Shown: positions 54,669 to 64,000 of the stretch, one piece after another
How positions within the stretch are numbered: the first letter of the stretch is position 1
How the letters are laid out: the number at the start of each line of letters is the position of its first letter
From: Bolinopsis microptera
Taxonomy: Eukaryota > Ctenophora > Tentaculata > Lobata > Bolinopsidae
Direction: 5' to 3'
Assembly (NCBI RefSeq): GCF_026151205.1
Contig: NC_087080.1
Location: 5,001,096-5,065,095, forward strand
DNA: 64,000 nt
Position numbers and translations under genes: made by a program
Notes under the pieces: model-generated
The model's database searches: none
What the model was told of the DNA's origin: nothing
What the model saw: only the letters and a program-made list of their open reading frames with translations

Positions 54669-57600
54669 GGTATCCAGACTTTCACTTTTATCATAACCCT
54701 CATTAGTAGATACATGTGGAACACTCTCCTCAATATAATATGTATTAGGACAACATTATAGTTAAAGTTCTACACTCAATGTCATGGAAACCATGTTTGT
54801 TATGGACTTGGTGTGGTCACGTGATATGTTTTAACAGTTTTTATTGGTCAATTGCACTGTGGAAGACGCTGTCCTATTGGCTCTTTAATTTACTTAGAGC
54901 TTTACAGACAGATCAGTTATTGTATTATCCTATTGTTTCTATGGCAACCAAGGATTCTTTAGTCTTATCTCGGTTTGGGGAGAGCACAGTGCGTTCTGAT
55001 TGGCTGTAGTCAACCGCGTGACTGAAATGCTGCCATTCGATTGGTAGGTTTTCGCATTATGCCAGGCTTTCAAGTTTTGTGGTCTTGAATAAATTGTTGT
55101 GGTAAATTCAGGGTAGTAAGAAAACGTGTGTCAGGCAGAGGTAGACTCTACTTAGCTTTCATCAATTTATACCACTAAATAGCTAATTAGCCTGTTAAGT
55201 CAGTTTAGATCCTCTTAAATTGCCAGATTAGGAGATATAACGTAAGATATGATGCGGTTAATTACAGTATTATATAGACACTTTGTACTTGAGTACCTGC
55301 AACCATCACACTGATATAAATATCAAAACAAAGACGTTTAAACGTTTAAAAGACGTCGGATCACTAGAAGTCTATATTGTAGCTAATGATATAAGGGATT
55401 ACTGTAGTTCTCTGTTCTTGGCTTCCGTTCAAATAATAATGATCTTTTCTAAACAGTTAACCTCTGGATTGAATCTGCAATTGTAGCTGAATAGAATTCG
55501 AAGATATTATAGTGTATTGGGCTCTGATTGGATTTGATTATGTAAATGAGAACTGTTCTGTTATTACTTAAGAGGAAATAATAGTTAATAATAATAGTTA
55601 AATGTTTACAGTATGCACTGAAGAGGTATCCTAGGAAGTTTCTTGAACTTTTAACAGGTACCCCTCCTCATCTCACCCTCAATTAAGTTTCCTATCATTC
55701 GGCTGAGATAAAGAGTGATGATGCAATGGTCCGCCTTTTTTAAAGGCACATTTTTATAGTAACTTACTTCGGGGTATGCATATTGTCCGCAAGTCCATGC
55801 AATTTAATTTCATTCAAGATTATTTTTCGCAATTGTTGGTTTCCTCCAAAAATCCTGTTATTAGCTATCAGGGAGAAAACATTCGGATTAAAATTCGACC
55901 TTGATAATACTCTCCGGAACTTACAAACGACATCACCACGCAAACATTTAACCTACGTGTTAATCTTTAACCGGTTACCATGACAACAGTCATTTAATGT
56001 AATTACTGGAGGGGTTCACTTGGGCCTGCATTTTGCGGTACCATGGCAACGTAATTGTTAAAACTCCTGCAATTCGTAGGTAACCTTATTAAATGTAACA
56101 CTTTGAAATGTTTGAATTTGGTAGTCATGGCGACCTGCATACAACTTAAGAACGGATATTACGTTATGTCGTTAGGGTAATTTATGAAAGCCATATATTA
56201 TATTGAGAATATTGGACAAAATGGCAGTAAATTTTAGAGCTATTTGGATCAATGGGACTGGTTCCATTAAGGTATTGGAGGTGTCGGCATTTTCACATGC
56301 AAGTTAACTTAATATGGGTTGAAATATTACATTTTCTAGAAACATATTGCACGAACTCGCCATCGATCTGAATTGGATAAATCATTTAGGACTCAATTTT
56401 CGAATCCAAACATGCCTGAGCCACTCAAAAAGATTGCATCTATCCAGGCCGAAAGTCCAACATCTAATTAGTTTCCGACATTTCTTACAATGGCACTTTC
56501 TTGATGCCACCGCATCAGGAGTCAGGTAGCAAGGTAACTTCTCAACTTGGCAACGCATCAAATTGGGGGCCACCTGCGTGCTAAAAAGAATGGCGCAATC
56601 AGTACTAGCATACTTTGTCTAAAACGCTATGCACGAGAGTTTTTATCGTGATATTTTACCGCGCGCGCGGCATCCACTGCATGCATGCGCCAAATTGCCG
56701 CATCTTCTGATCTGCGATGACGTCACGATGCAAATAATGATTTCTGAATGCTGTTCCAGAGATTAGTTTCAGCAATTATGACCATAAAATGAAATGCGTA
56801 CAAAGCTCCTCGTACATGATCCTTTCAGCCAGATGGTTACGCCTTAGCCCTTACCAATATTCCGTAACCCCGTGAGTCCACGTATTACTTAAATACAGTA
56901 ATTGATGCAAGACTCCAATTTCTAGCGTTGTTTTTCTACATTTACACCAGCCTGTCTTTCCTTATTCTTCAAGTAAATGGGTTTTGTTTTATTGATTGGT
57001 TAACGCACATTCGTAACCTATAACAAAAGTGCCTAACCTCCAAATTATCAGTAGTATCAACCATATATAGGTCAAACATTATATAATAATTGTGTTTCGT
57101 AGTCATCTTTATTCCTCATATTTAAAAACCAGTAGATAGGCCGGTGTGGCAAAATACAGTGATATAAGTTCCGTGTGTTTGGACAATTGACGAAAGCATT
57201 TATGCTGCAAATTAAATTCAAATCATATTACACATATCAAACTAACTTCGTTACTAGTATTCAATTATTTAACTTTAAATTCAACGTATCATTGACAGGA
57301 CTCACAACTCAATTGAAAGGGGGAGGCGCCGAATAGACATTGCCAGAGTGAAGGTGAAAATCAAACTGCGAATTCCAAGAGTGCGAGCTAGTGTATGGGT
57401 AAAATATGAAATGTAACCACCTAATTTCCCACCCAAAATATTAAAATAAAATTATTTTGTGGCAAAAATGTACACATTATTTCTGTCAACTGCAAATGTT
57501 TGATAATTGAATTTTGTATTTACATTAAACTTATAATCTATCATTAATCTACCGAAATTAAAATATCATAATCATAGTATTTTGAAGTTTCGAAATATAT

Positions 57601-58160
57601 CCATAAACACTGCGAACATTTAAGCTATGATCGCCGAATTCTACAAAAACTTATGTATAAATTTTACGATAGTAGGGTATTACTATTATTCGGGATATTT
57701 TACAACTTTAAGATTAAACTTGAATTCACAAAAGTTTGGATGCACAAGAAAATGACTTTGCACAATATAAATATCACATCCTTCCTTTCAAATACGAGGG
57801 CGCAATTTAATGGAAAGTTGAGCAAGGAACTGAAATACCGCCGATAAAACTTTCGGCTAAAAGCTGTCATAACAGTGCAAACAGTATAAAAATAAAAAGC
57901 GTCATATTTGAAAGCATTTTAAAATCAAAGACAACATCCTAGCAAATATTTTAATTGTCAGCTCAATTTATAATTCTACAATTATATTTGTCGGAGTAAT
58001 TGCTAGATAACGTGTCACAGTGCTATACAATTCCATCAAATAATGCTATCACCAATGAGTCCCAAAACTGAATCCCGATATCACGTGACTAAAACGGCCT
58101 ACGATCCGCCACAGTCTCCCAAATTAAGATTATATATCTTCTGAATGTATGTAGGGCCGC
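52903..58160. other. Intergenic region, convergent between SR gene and dynamin
   Basis: No coding gene was recognised in 5.2 kb. Contains a (GA)n microsatellite (54618-54662) and a cluster of ATTGG/CCAAT boxes at about 54843-55045. The remaining short frames lack motifs. The end of the region holds the 3' UTR of the minus-strand dynamin gene. Confidence 0.4.
54618..54662. repeat. (GA)n microsatellite
   Basis: About 22 uninterrupted GA dinucleotides. Confidence 0.95.
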
Positions 58161-58233
58161 CTAGTTAGGTCGAGCGGGTCGGGAGGGTGGAGGTGGGCGC
58201 CTGCTTCCGCCAGGCGGGGCTGGTGCTGGACGC
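58161..58233 (-). CDS. Alternative terminal exon of dynamin (SH3-ligand tail)
   Basis: Downstream of the terminal exon above, a 73-nt stretch has a good acceptor (TTATTTCAG). Read in the phase left by every upstream tail exon (phase 2), it encodes 23 residues before a stop: R-P-A-P-A-P-P-G-G-S-R-R-P-P-P-P-S-R-P-A-R-P-N. This is a classic proline/arginine SH3-binding tail like that at the end of animal dynamin 1. The other terminal exon lacks such motifs. Because exons ending at 60575, 59871 and 59429 all leave the same phase, several splice combinations are possible. Expression is not shown by sequence alone. Confidence 0.7.
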
Positions 58234-58777
58234 CTGAAATAACGTGTTCAATGTTCATCTGACGATATGGTGTTATTCTATAGAAACATCACAGGATAAG
58301 TGATTCACAGATAAAATCATGCAGGAGTCAATGTGATCATTCTGAGGATTAGAATAAAGTAAGAAAGTAAGACATTTTTATGTTTGAACAAGATAAGTGA
58401 GTACAGAAACGCGTAGATATATTTGGCATGGTTTTGTCATGCATTTTGTCAACAATTGCCTCATAAATTCAAGGCTCCACGAGTCTAAAGGGTCGCATCA
58501 TTCAAAAATAGTTAAAGCTACTAGGGAAATATTTTCTTATCTTAATTGAGCCATGCTAGGGTCCCTGCCAAATTATTCCAATATAAATTAGCTCTGCCCC
58601 ATTTTTTACAGCTCTACCATCAACAAGAATAAGTGATCATACAAATTACTGACATAACAAGACTAAAAACATCACAAGTTTGGATTGAACAATACAACAT
58701 ATCTTGGCACAGTAATAGTCTAACTTCTAATAACAGCACTAGCATTATAGTATTAGTAGAATTCCTATTAAGTATTC

Positions 58778-61700
58778 TTACACATCAAATCCAACGTTGG
58801 GTTTCCCGTCAGCAAAGCCAAACTTTGGGGCTACATTGACACCAAAATTAACACCAGAGACCGGTTTAACGTTAACGGAGGGCTTTGACCAGTCAGATCC
58901 CAGGGAAGTTTGAGGTTTGGTCGGCAGAATAGGGGGATTGCTACGGCCACTGAGAGGGACAATACTGTTCAGACAACTTTAGCATTAACAATATAATTAA
59001 AGACAACTTTATAGCTGTAACGTTATTATAAGTTGAGAGGTCGTATAAAAGTATGAAGAACATAAACAAGCCCTTGATATGGCAGGAGAGATTATTTTTA
59101 GATAGGATCAAACCTTGCTTGAGATAATATTCATTGATATGAATATGTGCATAAAATCAGTAAGTGCATTTTATAACACTTTAGTCTTCCATTGCACTTT
59201 GAAACGTCTATTGCTTTGTTATGATGTTTATTTTACTGTTTTTAAGTAGTTCAAAAACACAAGATGCACACAGGCAGCTTGTGATAAAAGCAAACGAAAT
59301 TAGCCGTTATCTTGAAGAACGCCGCTCTACCCTACTCGCGCAACTCAGTTCATTTGAACAGTAAATAATACGGTACGTAATTAGGAGAGCAGCGTTCTGG
59401 AGCAGTATATTTGGAAGAGGATACTCACGTTGCGCCGCCCGTGTTGGGAGTGGGGCGGTTAGGTAAGTTGGGAGGGGGTCGCGCCCCGGACCTGAGGGTA
59501 GTGATCGTGAGATTTGGGAATAATTGTATGTTTGTGGAGTCTGTTGTTGTCTGTTTTAGTTATAATACATATGTTTGTGGAGTCTGTTGTTGTCTGTTTT
59601 AGTTACAATACATAACTCCATACTTGAAGAAGAGTCTAGTGCTGTATGATGAAAGCATGCACAGTAATCAAAATTACGAGACAAATCCAGCGAAATCTTA
59701 TAGTTATTGTTATGGTTATTGTCAGCGTCAAGGAATGCATGTCAAAGACCTGGAGTAACGTTTGGTACATTTGTCAACTCTTTTTAACTCAAGCCAATGT
59801 TCTCCTTGTTAGCATTTTTACTGTCAGTTTGTCAAGGTCAACTCACACTTGACAACAAACGACAGTTTACCTTTGTTGGTTCTGGCTCAATGATTGGGCG
59901 GAGTCAGATTTAGGCATTCTACTAGCGTTCATATTAGGACTAGGCGATCTGTAAAATGGGTTTAAGAGTCAGCGTACATACACTGACAGACTGAATTAAC
60001 AGTTAATATAAAACAATAGATGTACAGAAAACACTACATATTACAAACAAAACACAAACCAAAACGGTCCTTAAAGCGTATTACATTACGTCGGGATTTG
60101 ATTTATATAAAAACGATAAATGTGAAAAACATCAAATTATACAATTTTATGAAGAAAACAAATACACGATCAAAACACTAAAATGCTAGATACCCGCGTG
60201 CAGCGTGCTTTGCAATGTTCTCCAGCAAAGGTGCGATCATTTTTTGGTGAGTGATGGTTGGGTGCGTGAGGTTTGGGTGACTACAAAATTACGGTGTGTG
60301 AGCGATATCAATCAAAACCAAACAAATGTTAACCACCTTCAATCAGCGGAGTAAAATAAGATACAATAATATAAAGTACTGTAGTATGAACAACACCCCA
60401 TATGGGACTATATACACAGTTATTATGGGAACTCAGGAACTGGCAAGTCACTCACATAAATATTATGGACTGCTTCGTAAGCAGATTAATATACTCATGT
60501 CCAACATATAATAAATAATACAGAAAATGAAACGGCACAAAATTGTACAAATCTAGAAAATGAACCAAACTTACGAGTGATTATTCCTGGCGACTGGTGG
60601 CGGCAAGGGTGCCGTGCTAGTCTTAGCTGTCACCTCCGATATGGTCTTAAGAGCGTCTTTGCAAGCGTCATACATCCCTAATAACTCCTGCCTCCTTCTA
60701 ATCTCGTCCTCTGATTCCTCCATCATCTCAGCCTGAGGGACAATGACGTCACACCAATAAAAATGACGTCACACTTATCATGTTGCTTTACACATTACAC
60801 AACTGAGCAAACATTTGGTTTTTATAACAAATGTTTAATAATATCTAAAATTAAGTATTTAATCGTCCCATTCAATCTTAGAGATGTAATGACTTAGAGA
60901 TGTCTTGACAACTCACAGGGTTCCCGGCTCCGTACAGACAAGGCATGAGCTCCGTCTCGATGTAAACCTTCATCTTGTTAACCATAAGGCACATAATATG
61001 CTTTGGTACGACGTCTTTAAAGGTCTTCCTTACTATCGCCATGTAGCTGTTAACATAAGTTCGAATAACCTCTACTTGTCTCTCCAGTTGAGGATCTTCA
61101 AACAAACCTGAAGGTGAGTTTGTTGGAAGAGGTTGGAACTATTCAATCGTCAATATATTTCAGCTTAAGATGACCAAATTTTGTATTTAAACACAAATAA
61201 AAGTCTAAGATTAATTTTCTATGATCGTTCTTTTAGAAGAAAAAAAGACGGAAAGACCAAACGTAAAATTAACGAGGTAAGCAAGAAGTATAAATCAGAT
61301 GGAAATTCAATGATTACAATGTTGCACAAATGTTCCTCATCATTTTGGTAAGTCATTTGACCACTTTTGAGAGCTTTTTACGCATCAAAATGCTGCAGTT
61401 AAAGGGAATCTACTGAACTGGTGGTTTTTAAAGAAGAATCGTCAGGAGCCATATTTATACAAATTTGGTTACTGCCCATGTTCTGGTACAACGTATTACA
61501 CCATGGGACGAAAGTGATGCCTCCTGAGTTTCACTGATTATTATCAAAATTAAATCAAATTGAATCAAATTTCTAAAAGTTTTGCAAGACCTGCTACATC
61601 ATTTTCGTCCATTTCTTGAGAATCACCTGCGATGACTACATCAACTTGTTTTAAGGCCAATTAATTTAAGGCCAATCGCTGAGCCCATTTGTGCTAAAAT

Positions 61701-61934
61701 GCTAGAAACGTGTTAGATGCCTTAGTTCCGCGACTACATTTATATCAAGCTACAAGCATATGCCCTAAAATGCGTACTTTTTGTTTCATTGGCTTTGAAA
61801 ATTGCAAATTTAAATTTGCAAACTTACAGGCATTCTAGATTTGTGGATAGAAGTGTACTCACGTTCGAATTTTGGTTTGCGATCATCGTCCTCCAAATCT
61901 TCTAAATCAATCTGACTTCGGTGCGTATAGATAC
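58778..61934 (-). CDS. Dynamin, C-terminal exons (GED and proline-rich tail), partial
   Basis: Minus-strand exons in transcription order: 61863-61934, 60917-61107, 60575-60732, 59871-59948, 59429-59491, 58778-58964, with all phases matching. The first encodes the end of the PH domain/linker (I-Y-T-H-R-S-Q-I-D-L-E-D-L-E). The second has E-D-P-Q-L-E-R-Q-V-E-V-I-R and V-N-S-Y-M-A-I-V-R-K-T, the start of the GTPase effector domain. The third completes the GED (E-E-S-E-D-E-I-R-R-R-Q-E-L-L-G-M-Y) and begins the tail with P-L-P-P-P-V-A-R. The fourth and fifth add short S/P segments (P-P-P-N-L-P-N-R-P-T-P). The last ends ...P-N-V-G-F-D-V. Dynamin is the GTPase that cuts endocytic vesicle necks; the GED drives assembly and the tail binds SH3 proteins. 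The GTPase, stalk and most of the PH domain lie upstream, beyond the LINE at 62.2-64 kb and outside the window. Confidence 0.9.
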
Positions 61935-62163
61935 CTAGAATAAAATGAGTAGGAAGATCAGTAATTCACAAATAGATATATATCTTACTATATATAAAGC
62001 GAGACGATATTATATATATATAATATATATATATTTGAGCCATACTGATGAGTTCTAATAGTGCTTAAAATGAATATATATATATATATATAAACAAAAG
62101 CTCTAAGAAACAGATAGTAAACAAAGTAAACATTTCTGTCCCCTAATCTTTCTCAAACAAAAG
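61935..62163. other. Dynamin intron with TA microsatellites
   Basis: Contains (TA)n runs at about 62010-62033 and 62073-62092. The latter adjoins the 3' end of the minus-strand LINE and may be its microsatellite-like tail or target. Confidence 0.6.
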
Positions 62164-64000
62164 TCATGCAATTTGCATACTTCTCCATTTAACTCTATTC
62201 TGAGCAATTAACGTTAAATAGTCCAAATCACATAAATTATTTAACGATAATTTTCGGACACTAAGGTCGTGTAGAATCAGTGAGAAAAGGTTTGACTGCG
62301 GTCTTCCACGCCGCCCTTGAAGCTGTAAGGTGTTGACAGCAAAAACAAGCGACGAATAGGCTGGGCCATCTGTAGGCCCACGCAGTACATGTCCGAGCAT
62401 CCTCCACCGACTACGAGCCACTTTAGCTGACAATGGTTCGCTATTGCAGCGTTTATACAAGTTCTTGTTGGAGATGATGTGAGGGTATTTGTAATTCAAA
62501 ATTGATCGCAGATGACGTCTGTGAGCAATATCTAGTTTTTCCAATACTGATTTAGGGGCAGCCCAGCAAGATGAATTGTACATTAAAACGGATACTACCA
62601 GAGCCTCATACAACAGAAGCCTCTTGCTCAGAGGGATCTTATGGTTCCAAGCTTTCTTGTATTTGTTAAACGCGGCATATCCCAGACATATCCTTCTAGA
62701 GATGTCCTCCTTACTACAAAGCATGGAGCCAAGCGTGATACTCTTTCTCCAGAGCTCGTTCCCTGCAATTGGCTTACCCTGATCGTCTTTAGCTCCCTTT
62801 TCAGCTAAGTACACATGAGTGAAATCAGTTTTGTCTTCGTTAACGAAGAGATTCCAATCTTTAAGGACTTCTGTTGCAATAGGCAACAGCTCCCTCAAAT
62901 TGTCTTCATCTTCATCATTGAAGTCGATATCATCAGCATACTCACTGTCAAGTGGAAGACCAATATCGGTGATAGGTGGGTTAGGCCTATTCGTTGCAGT
63001 TTCAAGCCTGTTACGGAGGTCACGCAAGGCACCCGCTAAGACAAGTGTGAACAAGCATCCAGACAGACAGTCACCTTGGAATGCACCGAGAAAACTCTGG
63101 AATTCAGCAGACAGTGTACCGTTGATGTTGACTTTGAGCTTGGTGTTGGAAAGCAAAAGTCTTACCAAACGGACTTCGTCATCATCACAGCCACACTCAA
63201 CAAGAAGATCGAGGATGGTAGATCGTCGTATAGTGTCAAAGGCACTAGACATGTCGATCCCCATACGATGGTATTCCCACCTCTTCCTCTGGACAACTGA
63301 TAACATCACACGCTGGCACCATACAATGTCAGCACATGATCTACCCTGCTTGTAAGCACATTGCCATGGACCAGTGAAGGCATTGACTTTATTCTCAATT
63401 CTCTTCAAGGTTGCCATTGAAAGAATCTTTCTAACAGCATTTGAGAGAGTGAGGGGTCGTAGATTCTTCACTGGACCAATGGGCTTATTTGGCTTCTGTA
63501 AGGGGGTAATGTTTGCCTGTCCAATGGGGTCAAGGTAGGAATTGGTCTCGAAGCTTCTATTGATAATATCTGCAAAACGTCTGTGTACTGATCCAGTAGA
63601 ATACTTGAGAAGCTCATTAGGAATCCCATCTGGGCCGTTAGCTCGACCATTTTTGAGACTTCTAGCAGCTGATCCGATTTCTTCACTAGTGAATGGCTTA
63701 ACTAGTGGGCGAGGAGGTCCTACAAAAGGTTCTAAAGGTGCTTCATCACGAGTAAGTTGTTGCTCAAGGTACTTAGCAACTACGGCAGCTTTACCAGTGT
63801 CTGTTGCAATATTGCACCCTTGCTCATCATGAACACCAATACTAGAAGGGGCTTTACTATTAGGTAAGTTCAGGGTTCGAACAGCTTCAAACATTTTCTT
63901 ACTATCTGTTGTTGAACTGATGGTATTACAGATAGCATCAGCAGCAGCTGATCGTATGTTAGAAAGTCTCTGCTTGATCTGATTGGTGAGGCAGTTAATA
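62164..64000 (-). mobile_element. LINE reverse transcriptase (RTE-like), runs off window edge
   Basis: A minus-strand frame open from the window edge to a stop at 62164. Motifs: N-G-R-A-N-G-P-D-G-I-P-N-E-L-L; G-I-D-M-S-S-A-F-D-T-I-R-R-S (motif A); A-F-Q-G-D-C-L-S-G-C-L-F (motif B, with Gly where Pro is usual); S-E-Y-A-D-D-I-D-F (catalytic Y-A-D-D); and a C-terminal R-W-R-M-L-G-H-V-L-R signature with R-R-H-L-R-S-I-L-N-Y. It is uninterrupted over 600 codons. It is inserted in a dynamin intron in the same orientation as the gene, so splicing or polyadenylation of dynamin could be affected. The 5' part, with any endonuclease, is outside the window. Confidence 0.85.

Noticed and set aside
1-64000. 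tRNA, rRNA, snRNA genes and CRISPR-like arrays
   Set aside because: No cloverleaf with a GTTCGANTC-type T-loop, no rRNA core, and no regularly spaced repeat-spacer array was found by eye. The tandem repeats present are contiguous satellites.

Overview
The window is AT-rich animal nuclear DNA: intron-bearing genes sit in a large amount of transposon and satellite sequence. Metazoan identity is shown by RSU1 (the IPP-complex LRR protein), a dynamin with a proline-rich tail, an RRM + zinc-knuckle SR splicing factor, ribosomal proteins L7 and L12, and a receptor-like type I membrane protein with an RPTP-style juxtamembrane domain. The species cannot be named from sequence alone. An invertebrate, possibly a cnidarian or another non-vertebrate lineage, is likely, given Penelope-like elements, several LINE clades and many MITEs.

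Layout. 0-7.4 kb: retroelement and satellite graveyard. It holds a gag relic, a long foldback whose left arm is split by a 2.6 kb Penelope-like element with a 14-bp target duplication, ~340-bp tandem units, and a 1.1 kb TIR element. 8.1-9.4 kb: two-exon gene for a Val/Glu/Pro repeat protein. 11.2-13.9 kb: degenerate ~265-bp satellite. 14.2-19.1 kb: three non-autonomous DNA elements with clear TIRs and target duplications, full of repeated short motifs. 20-23.5 kb: RPL7 and RPL12, separated by a second copy of the 1.1 kb TIR element. 24.1-26.5 kb: RSU1 (six exons) with a hAT-like MITE pressed against one splice acceptor. 28.3-33.9 kb: ten-exon gene for a 1223-aa acidic membrane protein. 34.4-38.1 kb: near-intact LINE with RNase H. 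38.5-40.3 kb: GC-rich repeats. 42.0-46.3 kb: two damaged LINEs, back to back. 46.7-48.2 kb: single-exon coiled-coil protein. 50.7-52.9 kb: SR protein gene with a GC-AG intron. 58.2-61.9 kb (minus): the 3' part of a dynamin gene with alternative terminal exons. 62.2-64 kb (minus): another LINE inside a dynamin intron, running off the window.

Exon structures were assembled by hand. In every case reading-frame phase is preserved across all junctions and the protein length or domain order fits the family where one is known (RSU1 273 aa, RPL12 165 aa, SR protein 213 aa). No operon-like organisation is evident. However, most of the genes have a 3' splice acceptor a few bases before the ATG, which points to 5'-UTR introns or spliced-leader trans-splicing.

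Most notable for follow-up: (1) two 1.1 kb elements whose termini begin with CACAGTG, the V(D)J recombination-signal heptamer, with 5-bp target duplications as in Transib/RAG elements, and with a palindrome set 7 bp from one end and 17 bp from the other; (2) two 4-bp-TSD elements packed with repeated motifs; (3) the acidic RPTP-like receptor without a phosphatase; (4) alternative dynamin C-termini.
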